Source of the DNA: Tolypeutes matacus
Lineage: Eukaryota > Chordata > Mammalia > Cingulata > Chlamyphoridae
DNA: 64,000 bases
Direction: 5' to 3'
Assembly: GCA_026826555.1 (NCBI GenBank)
Contig: JAKSZT010053764.1
Coordinates: forward strand, 12,156,453-12,220,452
Positions 36,957 to 49,139 of the stretch are shown in pieces. The stretch's first letter is position 1. Each line of letters begins with the position of its first letter. Both the position numbers and the translations under genes were made by a program. The notes beneath the pieces are model-generated. The model had not been told where the DNA came from, ran no database searches, and saw only the letters and a list, made by a program, of their open reading frames with translations.

Positions 36957-37555
36957 TTAGTTTGCTAGGGGCTGCTAAGGCAATATACCAGAAATATGTT
37001 GGATTTTATATTGGGAATTTATTAGGTTAAAAGCTTACAGTTCTGAGGCTGTGAAAGTGTTCAAGCCAAAGCATAATCAAGAGATGCTGTCTCACCAAGC
37101 TGCAGCTGTGGGAGATCAGGCACATGGCAGTATTATCTAGAGACACTTTCTCTCCAAGCTCAGCCTGTGTGCTATCAAGTACATAGGGCAAAATGCTGGT
37201 CCCCTCATCTCTCCCCTCTCCTCTGGGTCTCATCTCTTGAGCTTTGAGCTGCTCCATGGGCCTATACACTCAGAAGCCTCTTCCCATGCCTCTGAGCTCT
37301 GCTGATTCCAGCTTCTGGGACCTTTCCTTCTGTTTCTGGAGTGTTATTTCTATGCATCTCTGCTTTCAGTCCTCCTTTTATAAAAGAATCTAGCAACAGG
37401 ACCAAGACCCACTGAAGCAATCCAATCAAAGCCCCTCCAACTGAATTCAATTCAAAGAGTCCCATACCCACAGGAATGGATTAGCTTCAAGAACCTGATA
37501 TTTTCTGGAATCTACAAAAAACTTCAACCTCACACTTGTCTAGTTGGATTAGTTG
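36957..37555 (-). repeat. LTR-like interspersed repeat, about 0.6 kb
   Basis: Opens GTTTTAGTTTGCTAGGGGCTG and contains ATTGGGAATTTATTAGG, ACAGTTCTGAGGCTGTGAA, CAAGCCAAAGCATAATCAAG, then a GC-moderate middle, and ends near CTAGTTGGATTAG. Its left part resembles the fold-back repeat at 4.33-4.44 kb (the ATTTATTAG and AGGCTGTGAAA-type segments), suggesting related families in opposite reading senses. No coding capacity. Confidence 0.6.
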
Positions 37556-37711
37556 TAAATTGTCCCAGAATGTTCAGATTTCCAAAGAAAAATAACATAT
37601 ATGAGAGGTTCTATTTATAGTTGTCAATTTTGCTTTTGTTTTTGTTTTGACAATTAAGAGCAATAAAATACAAATAAGATATCCACTTACAATATTCATT
37701 ATTTCATAATA

Positions 37712-38839
37712 GAGAAGGCATTTTTTTTTATTATTTTTTAAAAGATGCTTAGATTACATAAATGTTACATAAAAAATGTAGGGGTTTCCTATATGCCCCA
37801 CTCCCTACCCCTCCCACACTTTCCCACATTAACAACATCCTTCATTAGTGTTGTACATTCATTGCAATTGATGAACACATTTTGGAGCATTGCCACTAAG
37901 CATGGATTAAATTTTACACTCTCTTCCACTCAATTCTGTAGGTTATGGCAAGATATATAACAGCCTGTATCTGTTATTACAATGTCATTCAGGACAATAC
38001 CCAAGTCCCAAAAATGCCCCTGTATTACACCTATTTTTCCCTCTCCCTTCCATCAGAATCTCCAGAGGCTACTGCCTCCACATCAATTATATACTTTCTT
38101 CCATTGTAAGAATCACAATAAGTCTATAGTGGAATACCAGTAAGTCTACTTTAGTCCATAGTTCATTCCCCAATCCTAAGGATTCTGGGATGGTGATGTC
38201 CACTCCACCTCTAATTGAGAGGGGGCTGCAATCCATTAGGGCCAATAGATGATACTCTCTTGCTTGCAGTTGTAGACTCTCTCGGTTCCTTGGTATGGTA
38301 GTTGTCCATCATCACCTCCTTGTTAGTTGTCCTGGGTGAGTCCAATGAACTGGAGAGTAGGTGTTGCAATGCCATTGAGATTCAGGGCCCAGCTGGCACA
38401 TGGACAGTCCAAAGATTTAAGTCTCTTGGACGTACACCTAACAACTCTAGTACTAATTATAGGTTCAAACAGAAGGATAGAAGAGCCATGTGTAGGGAAA
38501 CCACAACTGAGTCCAACTCTGTGACTCTGGGAAGCATAAATTCCAAAGTAGGGCCCACTGGCAAGACACCAAACTCCTGAGCTATCTGCCCTGACTATAG
38601 TGTCTGGATGTCTCCAGAGCCCTCAGGAACCCTGCTATTTTGGGGTAGTATCTACTTTGGCAGTCAATGAGATCCTGCTGAGATGTGCATGAGCATAACA
38701 TCTGGAATCACCTCCTGACTCACTTTGAAGTCTCTTAGCCATGTAAACTCATTTGTCTTTACCTTTTCTCCCTTTTGGTCAAGGTCTTTTTCCAGTTGCA
38801 TTTCTATTGGTACTTGGTAGTAGTCCGAGAAGGCATTTT
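37712..38839 (-). mobile_element. 1.1 kb L1-tailed retroposon, - strand
   Basis: A 13-bp duplication, GAGAAGGCATTTT, flanks the element at 37712-37724 and 38827-38839. The body is 37725-38826, with a T-rich left end, which places the 3' tail there on the - strand. Its - strand 3' region, with ATGTACAACACTAATG then GTTGTTAATGTGGGAA, ATATAGGAAACCCCTACATT and TTTATGTAATCTAAGCATC, is collinear with the L1 3' tail in this window (compare ATATACCACACTAATGC and GTTAATAATAG at about 12752-12780). So it shares L1's 3' end and was probably copied by L1. The upstream ~900 bp is not L1 ORF sequence and has no ORF with a known motif. It could belong to a HAL1-like or other nonautonomous family. A second copy starts at about 63715. 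Confidence 0.75.
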
Positions 38840-39375
38840 AATATCACCTTACAGGCATAATCATTTTCTAAGAAAGAATTGTTTGTTAGGCTAAGTGAAA
38901 TTAATTTTTTGAAAAATTACCTATATTGTCCACATTTTGCTCAATCTACTGAAGACTAGAGAAAACAGAGCCAGCATTTGTCATTTGAAAACCACTGTTT
39001 CCTATGGAGACTCTAAGGCTGTTTGCCTATCAGGAAACCTGTGAAACAAGGCTCGATAGGACAAGGCCTTCCATGTGCAAGCTTTCACAATGGGTGTTCC
39101 ACTTATCCTGTCATCCTAAGCAATGATTTCTCCCACCTGTGTAAAGTATATTTTAATGAGCATATTTACTCATTTTAGCAAGTCTGTATTTCTCTGATTT
39201 TTAGGTAGACAAGTGTCTCAAGTTTTTAAACACAGCTTCTCCATATTTCCTGGAAACTCAGGACTCTGGCTATATTGTAAATGTATTCCTGTCCAGATCT
39301 CATGAATTTTGTGTATTTGACTTAACCCCTTTCCCCTCCACTTGGTTCATTTATTACATATTTATGTAATATCAG
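38840..39375. other. AT-rich intergenic DNA
   Basis: Nothing recognised. Confidence 0.5.
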
Positions 39376-39575
39376 CTTTTAAACTCTGCACCATTAGGTG
39401 TTAGGATAGAGATTAATAACACACAACCTGCATTCAATGAGCTCATGGCCTTATAGCAAGTTCTTAGAAGACAGAGACTCTGTCTTATTGATCTTTTTGT
39501 TTCCTGTAGCAACAGGGAAAGTGCCAGGCACATTGGAAAAATCAGAATGTATTTATTAAGAAACATTTCTCACAG
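39376..39575 (+). repeat. Probable L2-type 3' end, old
   Basis: AGACAGAGACTCTGTCTTATT, then CAGGGAAAGTGCCAGGCACA and ATGTATTTATTAAGAA follow the L2 3' layout. Diverged. Confidence 0.5.
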
Positions 39576-39639
39576 AGTTGCATTAATGTTCTCAGAGTAA
39601 AGTATTATGACCTCTAAGAGAATATCATTTTTGTTTGTT

Positions 39640-40108
39640 TCTAGTGGTATGTATACTCAGTTACTTACCACTAATAAATGTTACATGCATACGTTTTGTT
39701 GTAAGCATTTATTGATGCAAAATACATCTAGTACTTAAGTGTATAGTTTGATGACTTTTTACAAAGTCAACACCCATTTCAAAATATCAATATTTACCAA
39801 CATCCCAGAACTTTCTTTCTTGCTGCCTTTCAGTAATTACCCCACCCCAAAGGTAACCACTGTTTGGATTTCTATCATCATAGATTGATCTTGCCTATTG
39901 TTTAAATCTGCATAAATGTCATCATATCATATAAACTCTTTACGATAGGCTTTTTTCACTCTACATTATGCTGTGATTATTTTCAATGTTGTTATTTATA
40001 GTAGCATCTTTTAAGTGCTCTGAGGTGTGCCACAATGTATATGTTATATCACAATGCATTTATCCTTTCTACTGTTAATGGACATTTGGATTGCTTTCAA
40101 TCAGGACT
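39640..40108 (-). repeat. Old L1 3' UTR fragment, - strand
   Basis: The + strand reads AGGTAACCACTGTTTGGATT, then TGCATAAATGTCATCATATC, ACATTATGCTGTGATTATTT and TTTATCCTTTCTACTGTTAATGG, the reverse sense of an old L1M-type 3' end. Confidence 0.65.
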
Positions 40109-40335
40109 GCATTAGTCAGGCTTCTCTAAGGAAACAGATCTGACAGGAGATATTAGTAAGTATTTGAGATATTTTAAAGAATTGTCTCACATGAATGTCT
40201 TATATGAATGTGGGGCTGTACAAGTCCAAATTCCACAGGGCTGCAAGCTGGGAACTCCAATGAAGGTTTTCAGTGAATCTCCAGGACAAGCTGGCTTCAG
40301 AACCATTCATTATAAAAGACCATGCTTCCCATCCT
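40109..40335 (+). repeat. Truncated interspersed repeat, LTR-like
   Basis: Opens CTGCATTAGTCAGGCTTCTC and contains CTGCAAGCTGGGAACTCC. The opening is shared with many mammalian LTR-like repeats and with a ~20-bp tract at about 35735. It sits between two L1 fragments, so it probably inserted into one old L1. Confidence 0.5.
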
Positions 40336-40349
40336 GTGTTTCAGTGGTA

Positions 40350-41325
40350 TCTTTATTTTAAATAGGATAGACTTTAAATTTAGGTCTATTTTGGGATTCT
40401 ATAATGTTCCTTCAGTGTTTGACCATCCTCATGACAATACCACATTGTTTTTAGTTACTATACCTTTTAATAAACTTTAATGTTGGGTATTGTAAGCCCT
40501 ATAAGTGTGTGGTTCTTCAAAATTATCTTCACAATACTTGACCTTTATTTCTTTCTTAAATGTTTGGAAGAATTCCATATTAAAATGAACTTGTCAACTT
40601 TCATGACACCTGATGGAATTTTGACTGAGATTGCATTGAATATATAGTTCAAAGTAGGGAGAATTAGCATCTTTAAAACATAGTCCTTCAATTTATGGAT
40701 ATTTTCAATCCCTCCATATATTTAGTTTAATTTTTTCTCTAATAATTTTAAATTTTATTTCATAAGTGACATCATTATTTAATTCATCCCTATGTATTTG
40801 ATGGGTATTGATGTTTTTAATTTTTTTTCTTCATATTTTTTATTACTGACATAGAAACACATTTTTTTATATTGGCCTTGCATCAAAAGACCTTTCTATA
40901 TCCATTCATTAATTATCATTATATGTTTCTAGATTTACTTTGGATTTTACATGTACAAAATCAAGTTTTCTTCAAAAAGGGACAGTTTTATTTCTTCCCT
41001 TTCAATTATTAGATTTTTCTATTTATTTATTTTCCTCATTGTACTAGCTAGGACCTCAGAACAAGGTTGGTATTTGGTTAAAGACCTTTAATGACCCTTC
41101 CTATCTCCTAAGTACCTAACAAACTCCTTAGCTTGGAGTTAGTGACCCTAAATTTTATGACCTTCCCAATTTTCTCTTTCTTTACTTTTTCTATACAAAC
41201 TAAACTTAGTTTTCTATACAAAGGAATTTTTAAAAAAATTGTGGAAGTGGCGTCCTTGTCTTAGTCACAATTTCAGGGGAGCATACCTTTAACGTCTATA
41301 TATCACATTTAATGTTTCAGCTGCT
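40350..41325 (-). mobile_element. Old L1 ORF2 fragment, - strand, interrupted
   Basis: The + strand reads as reverse ORF2: GATTGCATTGAATATATAG, TCCTTCAATTTATGGATAT, then TCCCTATGTATTTGATGGG. L1 identity breaks at about 41062 after GTACTAGCTAGGACCTC and returns at about 41240 with AAGTGGCGTCCTTGTCTT, which are neighbouring in L1. About 180 bp of unrelated DNA sits between. Confidence 0.65.
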
Positions 41326-44300
41326 ATCTCTACTTGGTTTCTTGGCACCTTATCCCACACATGCAGAATTTACTAAATGGCAAATATTTAATAGGAAGTT
41401 GTATGGAAAATGTCAATGACCCTTCTCCGCAGTTCCCTTTAAACTGAGATCTTGGTGTTTGCCAAGCACATGTGCAGTTTAGTTGTTAGCATATATCTCA
41501 AAGGGAAATTATATTCAGAATTTTTATCTCATGTCTCTCTCTGCAGTAATCTACTTTCTGGTATCTTGACTTCTTAAATCTTATCTAATGTGGTTACTTC
41601 GTACCTTGCAAAAGCTATTTTTTAAACTTTTTTTTATTTTATTGAAGTATATCATTCATATATGAACTTACATAAACATTAAGTATTTTATCTAGATTTT
41701 AAATTTGTACTTGGTAAGAGAGTTATTGTGATATATAGTACTCTGCCATATATCTGAATGTATGGCTATATATGTGGTTTAAAGATACAGTACACTTAAG
41801 TAAATCTAGGATGCCTGGAATTTGACAAATATGGCAATCACCAGTCAGCCTCATTGTTTCTGGATAAAATTTAGACATGTTATTAAGTTGGAAAAGAGAA
41901 GATTATTTTGTTCTATTCAGATTAACCTAATCATAAGAATTATAGAACAATATGGTCAAATGTCAAGTATGAAAAATTACGCAAACCACAGTAACATTTG
42001 GGATGCTAGAATTATTTTTTTAAGAGAAAGCACAGCAACACTAACAAGGAGAGTATAACTTCTAATGTCAGTTTCTGATATCCTACCCAATTAAATTTAA
42101 GAAAACATGTTAGAGAAAAATGTTATTGTTTTAGACAGAAAATACTTTAGCTACCACCCCTTGAAAATCAAGCAAATGGAGTATAAAGTCCAAAAGGAAT
42201 TTTTATAATTTATTTGATCATGTGTTCATTCCTTTATTCATTCACCCAATAAAGTCAAGACAGGGGGGTGTCATGTGCCCAGGGGGATGGGGAGGGAGGA
42301 ACAGAATAGAGCAAACGGGGTATTTAGTGGTCAGGGGAAATGTGTTTCATTACCTTACAGTGATGGACACAGGGCATTCAGACAACTTTTATTAAATCGC
42401 TATCATGTTCCAGGAACAATGCCAGATTCAGGGAAGAATGAAAATTTGAAGTAATTAAAAATGAAGTTGAAATCCTTGACCTCAAGGTGCTTAGAAGGTA
42501 GATGGTAGTTAATGCCAAGAACAAAGAACTATGTAATAAGGATAATAGCCATACAAAGAACTCTGGTTGGAAACTAAAGGGAACATGTTTTTCTTTGGTG
42601 AACTTGGAAGTATCATAAGTGATATGTCCTTTGGCTGGATATTTTGGTAGTTTGGTAAGGCTTAGGTAGCATTAGTGGGAGGAGAAAGCATGTTCAAACA
42701 GAAATGTCTCATAAGTAAAGTTATTTCAATGTATGCATTAGAAAATGTAGAATAGTCTAGCTTGGTTTGCAAAGGAAAATTGATGAAAGAAAAAATTGGG
42801 AAGGCCACAAACCTTAGGGTCACTAACTCCAAGCCAAGAAGTCTGTTAGGTACTGAGGAGATAAGAAAGGTCATTAAAAGTTTTTAATCAAATACCAATA
42901 TATGATCTGAGCTGTAGTTTTGGAAGGAAATTATGAAAGCAGAATTTACATGGACTGAAAGGAGGAAGCAACAACTATCTATTATAATTGTCCAGAGGTT
43001 ATAAAAGTGTGAACCCAAGGAATGTTCAGAGGTACAAAGCACATCAAGAAAGTCAATGATAATGATAATAACTGGTTTTAGGAAAGGAAGACGTCAAAGA
43101 GCGTAGTTTTAAGTTTGAGTGTCTTATGGCATAGCAGTACCATTAACAAAAATAAGGAAATTTGAAGAGGTGCAAGTTTGTGTTTATGCCAGAAGGTTCT
43201 AACTTCTGTTTAATGCTTTCTGTGGTTGTAATAAAGATAACAGTGCTTAACGAGCCAATCAAAAGTATCAACTACCTCCGTTGGATGCTCATCAAAGTCA
43301 CCATCTTCTCTCTTCTGTTAGTCCAAGAAATTCCTAATTATTTTTCCACATTATAAAGTCAGAGTGATGCCTGAAAAATATAATTCAGATCAGTAAATAT
43401 TTTTTAACTGAAACAATGAAATGTAAACCAGAATACTGAGTTCAGGGAAAGATAAAACGTAGATCTTATGGGTAAAAAAGATCATATACATACAAATATA
43501 CATGTATATCTCAAAAGATGAGAGAGAGGAATTAATCTTGATGTTAAGAGTGAAACTGGTGGTATACCATATTACAACATCCAAGAGAAACAGAATTTAA
43601 GAAAGACGATATTAATATTTTAAGACAACAAGACCAACAGTGAAAAAATATATATAGAAAAATTCAATAAAAGTGGAGTAGCTAGCTCTCCAAATAGATT
43701 TTACCTGAAAATTAATAATTTGATGTATTTTTCTGCCTTAAAATTCACTTATATTATTCTGAAAACACAAAATTATCTTCTCAAAATTCCAGATTTTCAG
43801 CAGCAGTTTTTGTTGTTGTTTATCAATCCTTCTACTAAAAGTTGGATTTTGACTTATAATAAGGTGTATTTTGGAATCAATTCAGATAAAACAAAGGTAA
43901 ACATTATATATTCTTTTTGAGAAAGAGGAATGAAGCAGAAAGTTACTGTCATGATCATGGAGTACATACTCAGCAAATAGCATTAATCATCCTCCTGAGA
44001 TTACCTGTACAATTTGCTAATAAAGTATTCTGGTCTACATCAAAACTAATTTTTCCCTAGGCAGAGATGAGAAACTACTTGATGTAAGAGTCACCATTTC
44101 TAATCTGAAGCTAGGCTAACTACGAGGAGATAAGTAACCACTTTTCTTTTTCCTTTAATTCAATGAGGTGTCTGTACACTTTGATTTGGATATTATTATG
44201 ATCTCTTCTCTTTTCATTTTGCTCTTGAAAATAATTACCAAAAAGAAATTAAGTTCAAAACATATACTTGAAGTAATAGAGGAGTTACACACTTAAAAGC

Positions 44301-44805
44301 ACACAAATCATGAAGTGTAAAAGTAATAGGTTCCCTAACATAAACTATCTTTATTCTCAATTTTAAATCCAATAAACTTTTATTTAACTTGGATTTGGAG
44401 AACCTCAGCTTGATTTTGATGAGTATGCATCTCTGTGCCATTTTGTGAGGGTATATGTGTGATTGCATTTGCATTCTTCTACAAAAGCTAGATCTATTAA
44501 CAAAAAAATATATATGCATATATATAATAACTACCCATTCAAGATTTTTTGTGCTCATGACCTGGAAACTGGTCTCCTTTATAGATTTTCTCAAGTAAGT
44601 TGGTAACTTGAAAGTGGAAAAGAAAATGCAGATGTAATTATATACCTAAATTTATGCTTACATATTTTCTTTAAAAATCCATTTGTAAAAATTATAAGTA
44701 AAAGTTTTATGCTGAAAAATAATAGATAACAGTCCTTAAGAGCTATGTCCCAAGGGCACATGCTTGAAGTTATCATTCAGATAAAATTTTTAACACACTA
44801 TGATA
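41326..44805. other. AT-rich intergenic DNA
   Basis: No gene is supported. Bases 41630-41720 (ATTGAAGTATATCATTCATA) may be a short old L1 or related 3' end. A G-rich tract lies at about 42263-42300, and 42370-42560 may be a diverged MIR/L2-type remnant. The 119-codon - strand ORF at 44235-44594 has no recognisable motif. Confidence 0.45.
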
Positions 44806-44809
44806 CCTA

Positions 44810-44945
44810 AGCTATTCTTATTTTAGAGAAAAAGAAACTGAGACTCAAAGAGATTAACATGTTTAGGATCAATAACTAATAAATGACAGAGAAAAAGCTT
44901 GGAATCTAAGTAATATGATTTTCAATTCCATGATCAAAATCACTC
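44810..44945 (+). repeat. MIR-type SINE remnant
   Basis: TAGAGAAAAAGAAACTGAGA followed by CTCAAAGAGATTAACATG and ATAACTAATAAATGACAGAG is the MIR core in + sense. Confidence 0.65.
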
Positions 44946-45167
44946 ATTTGTACTTTAGAAAGACCAAAGAACTTCTGAAATTCCTAAATTGGAAGGAATA
45001 ATCATATCTGGGTTAAAAAATAAGAAAACCATACAAAAAAAAACTGATTTCAATATGCATAAAATAATTTCTAGGTTATTTTCTATTGTTAAAAGGACAA
45101 GGACTTAATACACATTTACATAATATTTAAAGACTAAATCCCTGCCCACCCACTTTAGCTCTCCCCA

Positions 45168-45268
45168 AACATTTTCTTTTTTCTTTTAGGATGTACTGGG
45201 GATTGAACCCAGGACCTCATACATGGGAAGCAGGTGTTCAACCACTTGAGTTACCTCAGCTCCCATCC
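45168..45268 (-). mobile_element. Older DAS-type SINE, - strand
   Basis: In - sense it reads GGGAGCTGAGGTAACTCAAG, then CCTGCTTCCCATGTATGAGG and the B-box-like GGGTTCAATCCC. The head is related to, but distinct from, the three young copies, with a short T-rich + strand start at 45173-45190. An older xenarthran SINE subfamily is likely. Target duplication is not clear. Confidence 0.8.
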
Positions 45269-46559
45269 CCAAACATTTTTACTCAATTGCCAATTAAAAA
45301 CAAACAAACAAACAAAAAACTCCACAACATACAACTATCCCAGCTAGAGGGAAATTTTTCTTTGAATTGCATTGAGTGTCAAAGTAAATTGTAACTGAGG
45401 CCATGGAGAATACGGTCCCTGATGTTTTTTTAAAGAGTGGAACATATCTCAGAAGTTAACATCTGATGTTCAAAATGTCTTCATTCAAATATCTTAATAA
45501 TGAAAATGTGCCCGATCATTATAGTCTCTGGGTATTGGGTATGGGTCACATTTCATATATTACAGTGTCCATAATAATTAGCAGAGCAGAGTATCTAATG
45601 TCTGATATCTTAGGGGCTTAGTTTTGAATTATTCTTGCCATTTGAAAGGTAACTTGATTCCTGGAGTGCTACATAATGTTAAGTGGTAAATTTAGCTAAC
45701 CCAGAATATTTAATTTCATCTTATGTGTTCAGTTTGCCTTCTTGCTGAACAAGCGTGTTCTCTTTGATTATGATCAGGGAGTCTGATATTTACTGCTGGT
45801 GGGATTGTGAAAACTACTTCCTAGCGGTCTATAAAATTCCCATTAAGCTACAAAGAAGAAGTTCTTACTGTCATTTTCAGAGCATGTTTTCTGTATTCAA
45901 GGACGTTAATGTTGGTTATGCTTGCTTCTGCCCACATAAGTTGCTGGGTCAGGTAATTGCTATTAAAATTAGAATAGTCTGTAATTTAGAACCCCAGCTA
46001 GTCTAGTGTCTTAAGAAACATGGCCTTGTGATTGAATATATTGTTGTTTTAAATAAGTAAATCATCTTAGAATTTTCTCTTCTCTGTTTTGTGATTTTTT
46101 TGCATATCAAGAAACCTTACATAATTATATCTCATGCTACCATCTCAAAAGAAGAGCAGAATGCTAGATGCATTCTCCTTTTGTGTGTGCTTTTTCATTT
46201 TTCATTATACATTGCTCTTATCATATGATTATTAAATCTGATGCTAATGTGCAGCAAGCAATAAGTCTTAGTATTACTTTGGACTTTTCTGTTTTTATTT
46301 TATTTTTATGAAAGAATGTTTGCTCTTAAAGTTATGAGCAGAAAAACTTATAGAACACTATATCAGTTTTTCTATATATATTGTTTAAAAAATTTCCTTA
46401 TCAATAATTTTTTCTTTAAATTTCTTATCGGCTCTCTTTATTCCTTCCTAAAGTAAACCAAAGCAGCTGCTGTGTTTTACAAACATTGTTGCTTCTTGAG
46501 TTTTCTAACAGGAAGGAAAACAGAACATACGCTGTTTCTTTCCATATATGTGTGTGTAT
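45269..46559. other. AT-rich intergenic DNA
   Basis: No gene or repeat is recognised. A (CAAA)n tract lies at 45300-45318. The 83-codon ORF at 45755-46006 has no family motif. Confidence 0.5.
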
Positions 46560-48943
46560 TTGTGTTTATTAGAATTAAAGATGTTGTAGATTTACATAAA
46601 AATTACATATAAAAATACAGAATTCCCATAAACCAACCCATTATTAATACCTTGCATTTATGTGAATATTTGTTACAACATATGAAAGATCATTTTTATA
46701 ATTGCACTATTAACTAGAGTCCATAGTTTATATCAGGATACCATTTGTCCTGAACATTTCTGTGGCTTTTTAAAATTGTTTTTATTCTAGTAACATATAT
46801 AATACCTAAAATTTCCCCTTTTAATCACATTCAAATATAAAAGTCAGAGTTGTTAATTGCATTCACAATGTTGTGCTACCATCCTTATCCATTAGGAAAC
46901 ATTTCCATCACCTCAGATAGATACTCTGTATAATTTAAGTATTAACTCCCTATTCCCTATGCCAAACCTGATCTCTTGTAACCAATATTCTATTTTCTGA
47001 CTCTATGAATTTGCTTATTCTAAATATTTCACATTAGAGGAATTATACAATAGGTGTCTTTTTGTGTCTGGATGATTTCACTCAACATGATGTATTCCAG
47101 GTTCATCCATGGTGTTACAGGTATCAGAACTTCATCATTTTTTTACAGCTGAATAGTATTCCAATATATGTTTATACCCACATTTTATTTATCCATTCAT
47201 AGGTTCACTTTGGTGAACACTTTGATGGACACTTTGGTTGTTTCCATCATTTGGCAGTTGTGAATAATACTGCTGTGAACATCACTGTATAAATATCTGA
47301 GTCCCTGCTTTCAATTCTTCGGGGCATATACCTAGAAGTAGGGTTGACAGGCCCTATGGTAGTTATGTGCTTAACTTTCTAAGGAACCATCAAACTGTCT
47401 TCCACAGTGAATGCATTGTTTTACATTCCCATGAACAATGAAGAAGTGTTCCTATTTTTCCATATCCTCCCCAACACTTGCAATTTTCCTTGTTTTAAAA
47501 AAAGTAGTCATTCAATGGATGTGAAATGGTATCTCTTGTGAATTTCATTTTCATGTTCATAATGGCTAATGTTTCTGAGCATTTTTTCACGTGCTTTTGG
47601 CTATATGCATATCTTCTATAGAGAACTGTCTATTCAAGTCTTTTGCCCAATTTTTAATTGTGTTTTTTGTCTTTTGTTCTTGAGTTGTAGCATTTCGTTG
47701 TATATTCTGGATATTAAAACCCTTATCAGATATACATTTTCCAAATATATTCTCTCATTATGTAGGTGTTCTTTTTACTTTCATGATAAAGTTCTTTAAT
47801 GCATGCAAATTTTTAATTTGATAGGTCCCATTTATGTAGTTTTTTCTTTTGTTGTTTGTGCTTTGGGTGTAAAAGTCTAAGAAACCATTGCCTAACACAA
47901 GGTCCTGGAGATGCCTCCTTATATATTTTTTCTAGGTGTTTTATAATTCTAGTTCTTATATTTAGGTCTTTAATCCATTTGAATTGATTTTTGTATATGG
48001 TGTGAGGTAGGGGACACCTTCGTTATTTTGAATCTAGCCATCCAGTTTCCCCAGCACCATTTACTGATGAAACTATTCTTTCCCAATTGAGTAGATTTGG
48101 CGTTCTTGTCAAAATCAGTTGGCCATACATGTTAGGGCTGATTTCTGAACTCTCGATTTGATTCCTTTGGTCTATATGTCTGTCCTTGTGCCAGTACCAT
48201 GCTGTTTTGATTACTGTGGCTTTGTAATAAGTTTTTGGATTGAGAAGTGTGAGTCCTCCAACTTTGTTCTTTTTCAGAATGCTTTGGCTATTTGATACCC
48301 CTTACCATTCCATAAAAATTTGATGACTGTTTTTTTACAGCTCTGCAAACAAGGCTGCTGGAATTTTTATTGGGATTGTATTGAATCTGTAAATAGCTTT
48401 GGATAGACTTGACATCTTAACAGTATTTAGTTTTCCAATCCATGAACACAGAATGTCCATTCAGTTTTTTAGTCTGCTTTGATTTCTTTTAGCAATGTTT
48501 TGTAATTTTCTGTGTACATCCTTGGTTAGTTATGTTTCTAGATATTTAATTTCACTTGTTGCTATGTAAAATGGATTTTGACTTGATTTCTTCTTTCAGA
48601 TTGTTCATTACTAGTAAATAGAAACACTACTGATTTTTTGTGTTGATGCTTCACCCCACAACTTTACTGAATTAATTTAATAGTTCTAGTAGATTTGTTG
48701 TGAGTTATTCAGAATTGTCTGCATATAGGTTGTTGTCTGCTGCAAATTGGGAAAATTTCACTTCTTTGTTTCCAATTTGGGTGTCTTTTAATTCCTTCTC
48801 TTGCCTAATTGCTGTAGCTAGAACATCAAGTACAATGTTAATAACAGTGGTGACAGTGGGCATCCTTGTCTTATTCCTGATCTTAGAGTGAAATCTTTCC
48901 GTATTTCACTGTTGAGTAATGTTAGCTGTATTTTTTCATCTTT
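46560..48943 (-). mobile_element. L1 (distal), 5'-truncated, - strand
   Basis: It starts at its 3' end with ATTCCCATAAACCAACCCAT and ACTATTAACTAGAGTCCATA (xenarthran-type 3' UTR). It continues into the ORF2 C-terminus from about 47100 and reaches the RT region by 48900. The RT catalytic box is decayed (a FAADN-like reading near 48740). The element ends at about 48943, exactly where the next L1's 3' UTR begins. Reverse-strand ORF2 has many stops. Confidence 0.85.
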
Positions 48944-49139
48944 ATTAGAGAAGTTGGGGGTTTACAGAGCATTCACGCCTAAAATGCAGGATTCCCATAC
49001 ACCAACCCATCACCAATACCTTGCAATGGTGTGGAATATTTGTTACAATTGATAGTACATTTTTACAATTGTATTATTAACTACAGCCCATGGTTTAACT
49101 TAGGGTACACTGTTTGCATAGTTTGTGTAATTTTTTGAG

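Noticed and set aside
44235..44594. 119-codon - strand ORF
   Set aside because: AT-rich, Lys/Ile-rich, no motif, no neighbouring gene structure; likely chance.
45755..46006. 83-codon ORF with several Cys, possible small secreted protein
   Set aside because: No signal peptide or family pattern and no splice context that I can support.
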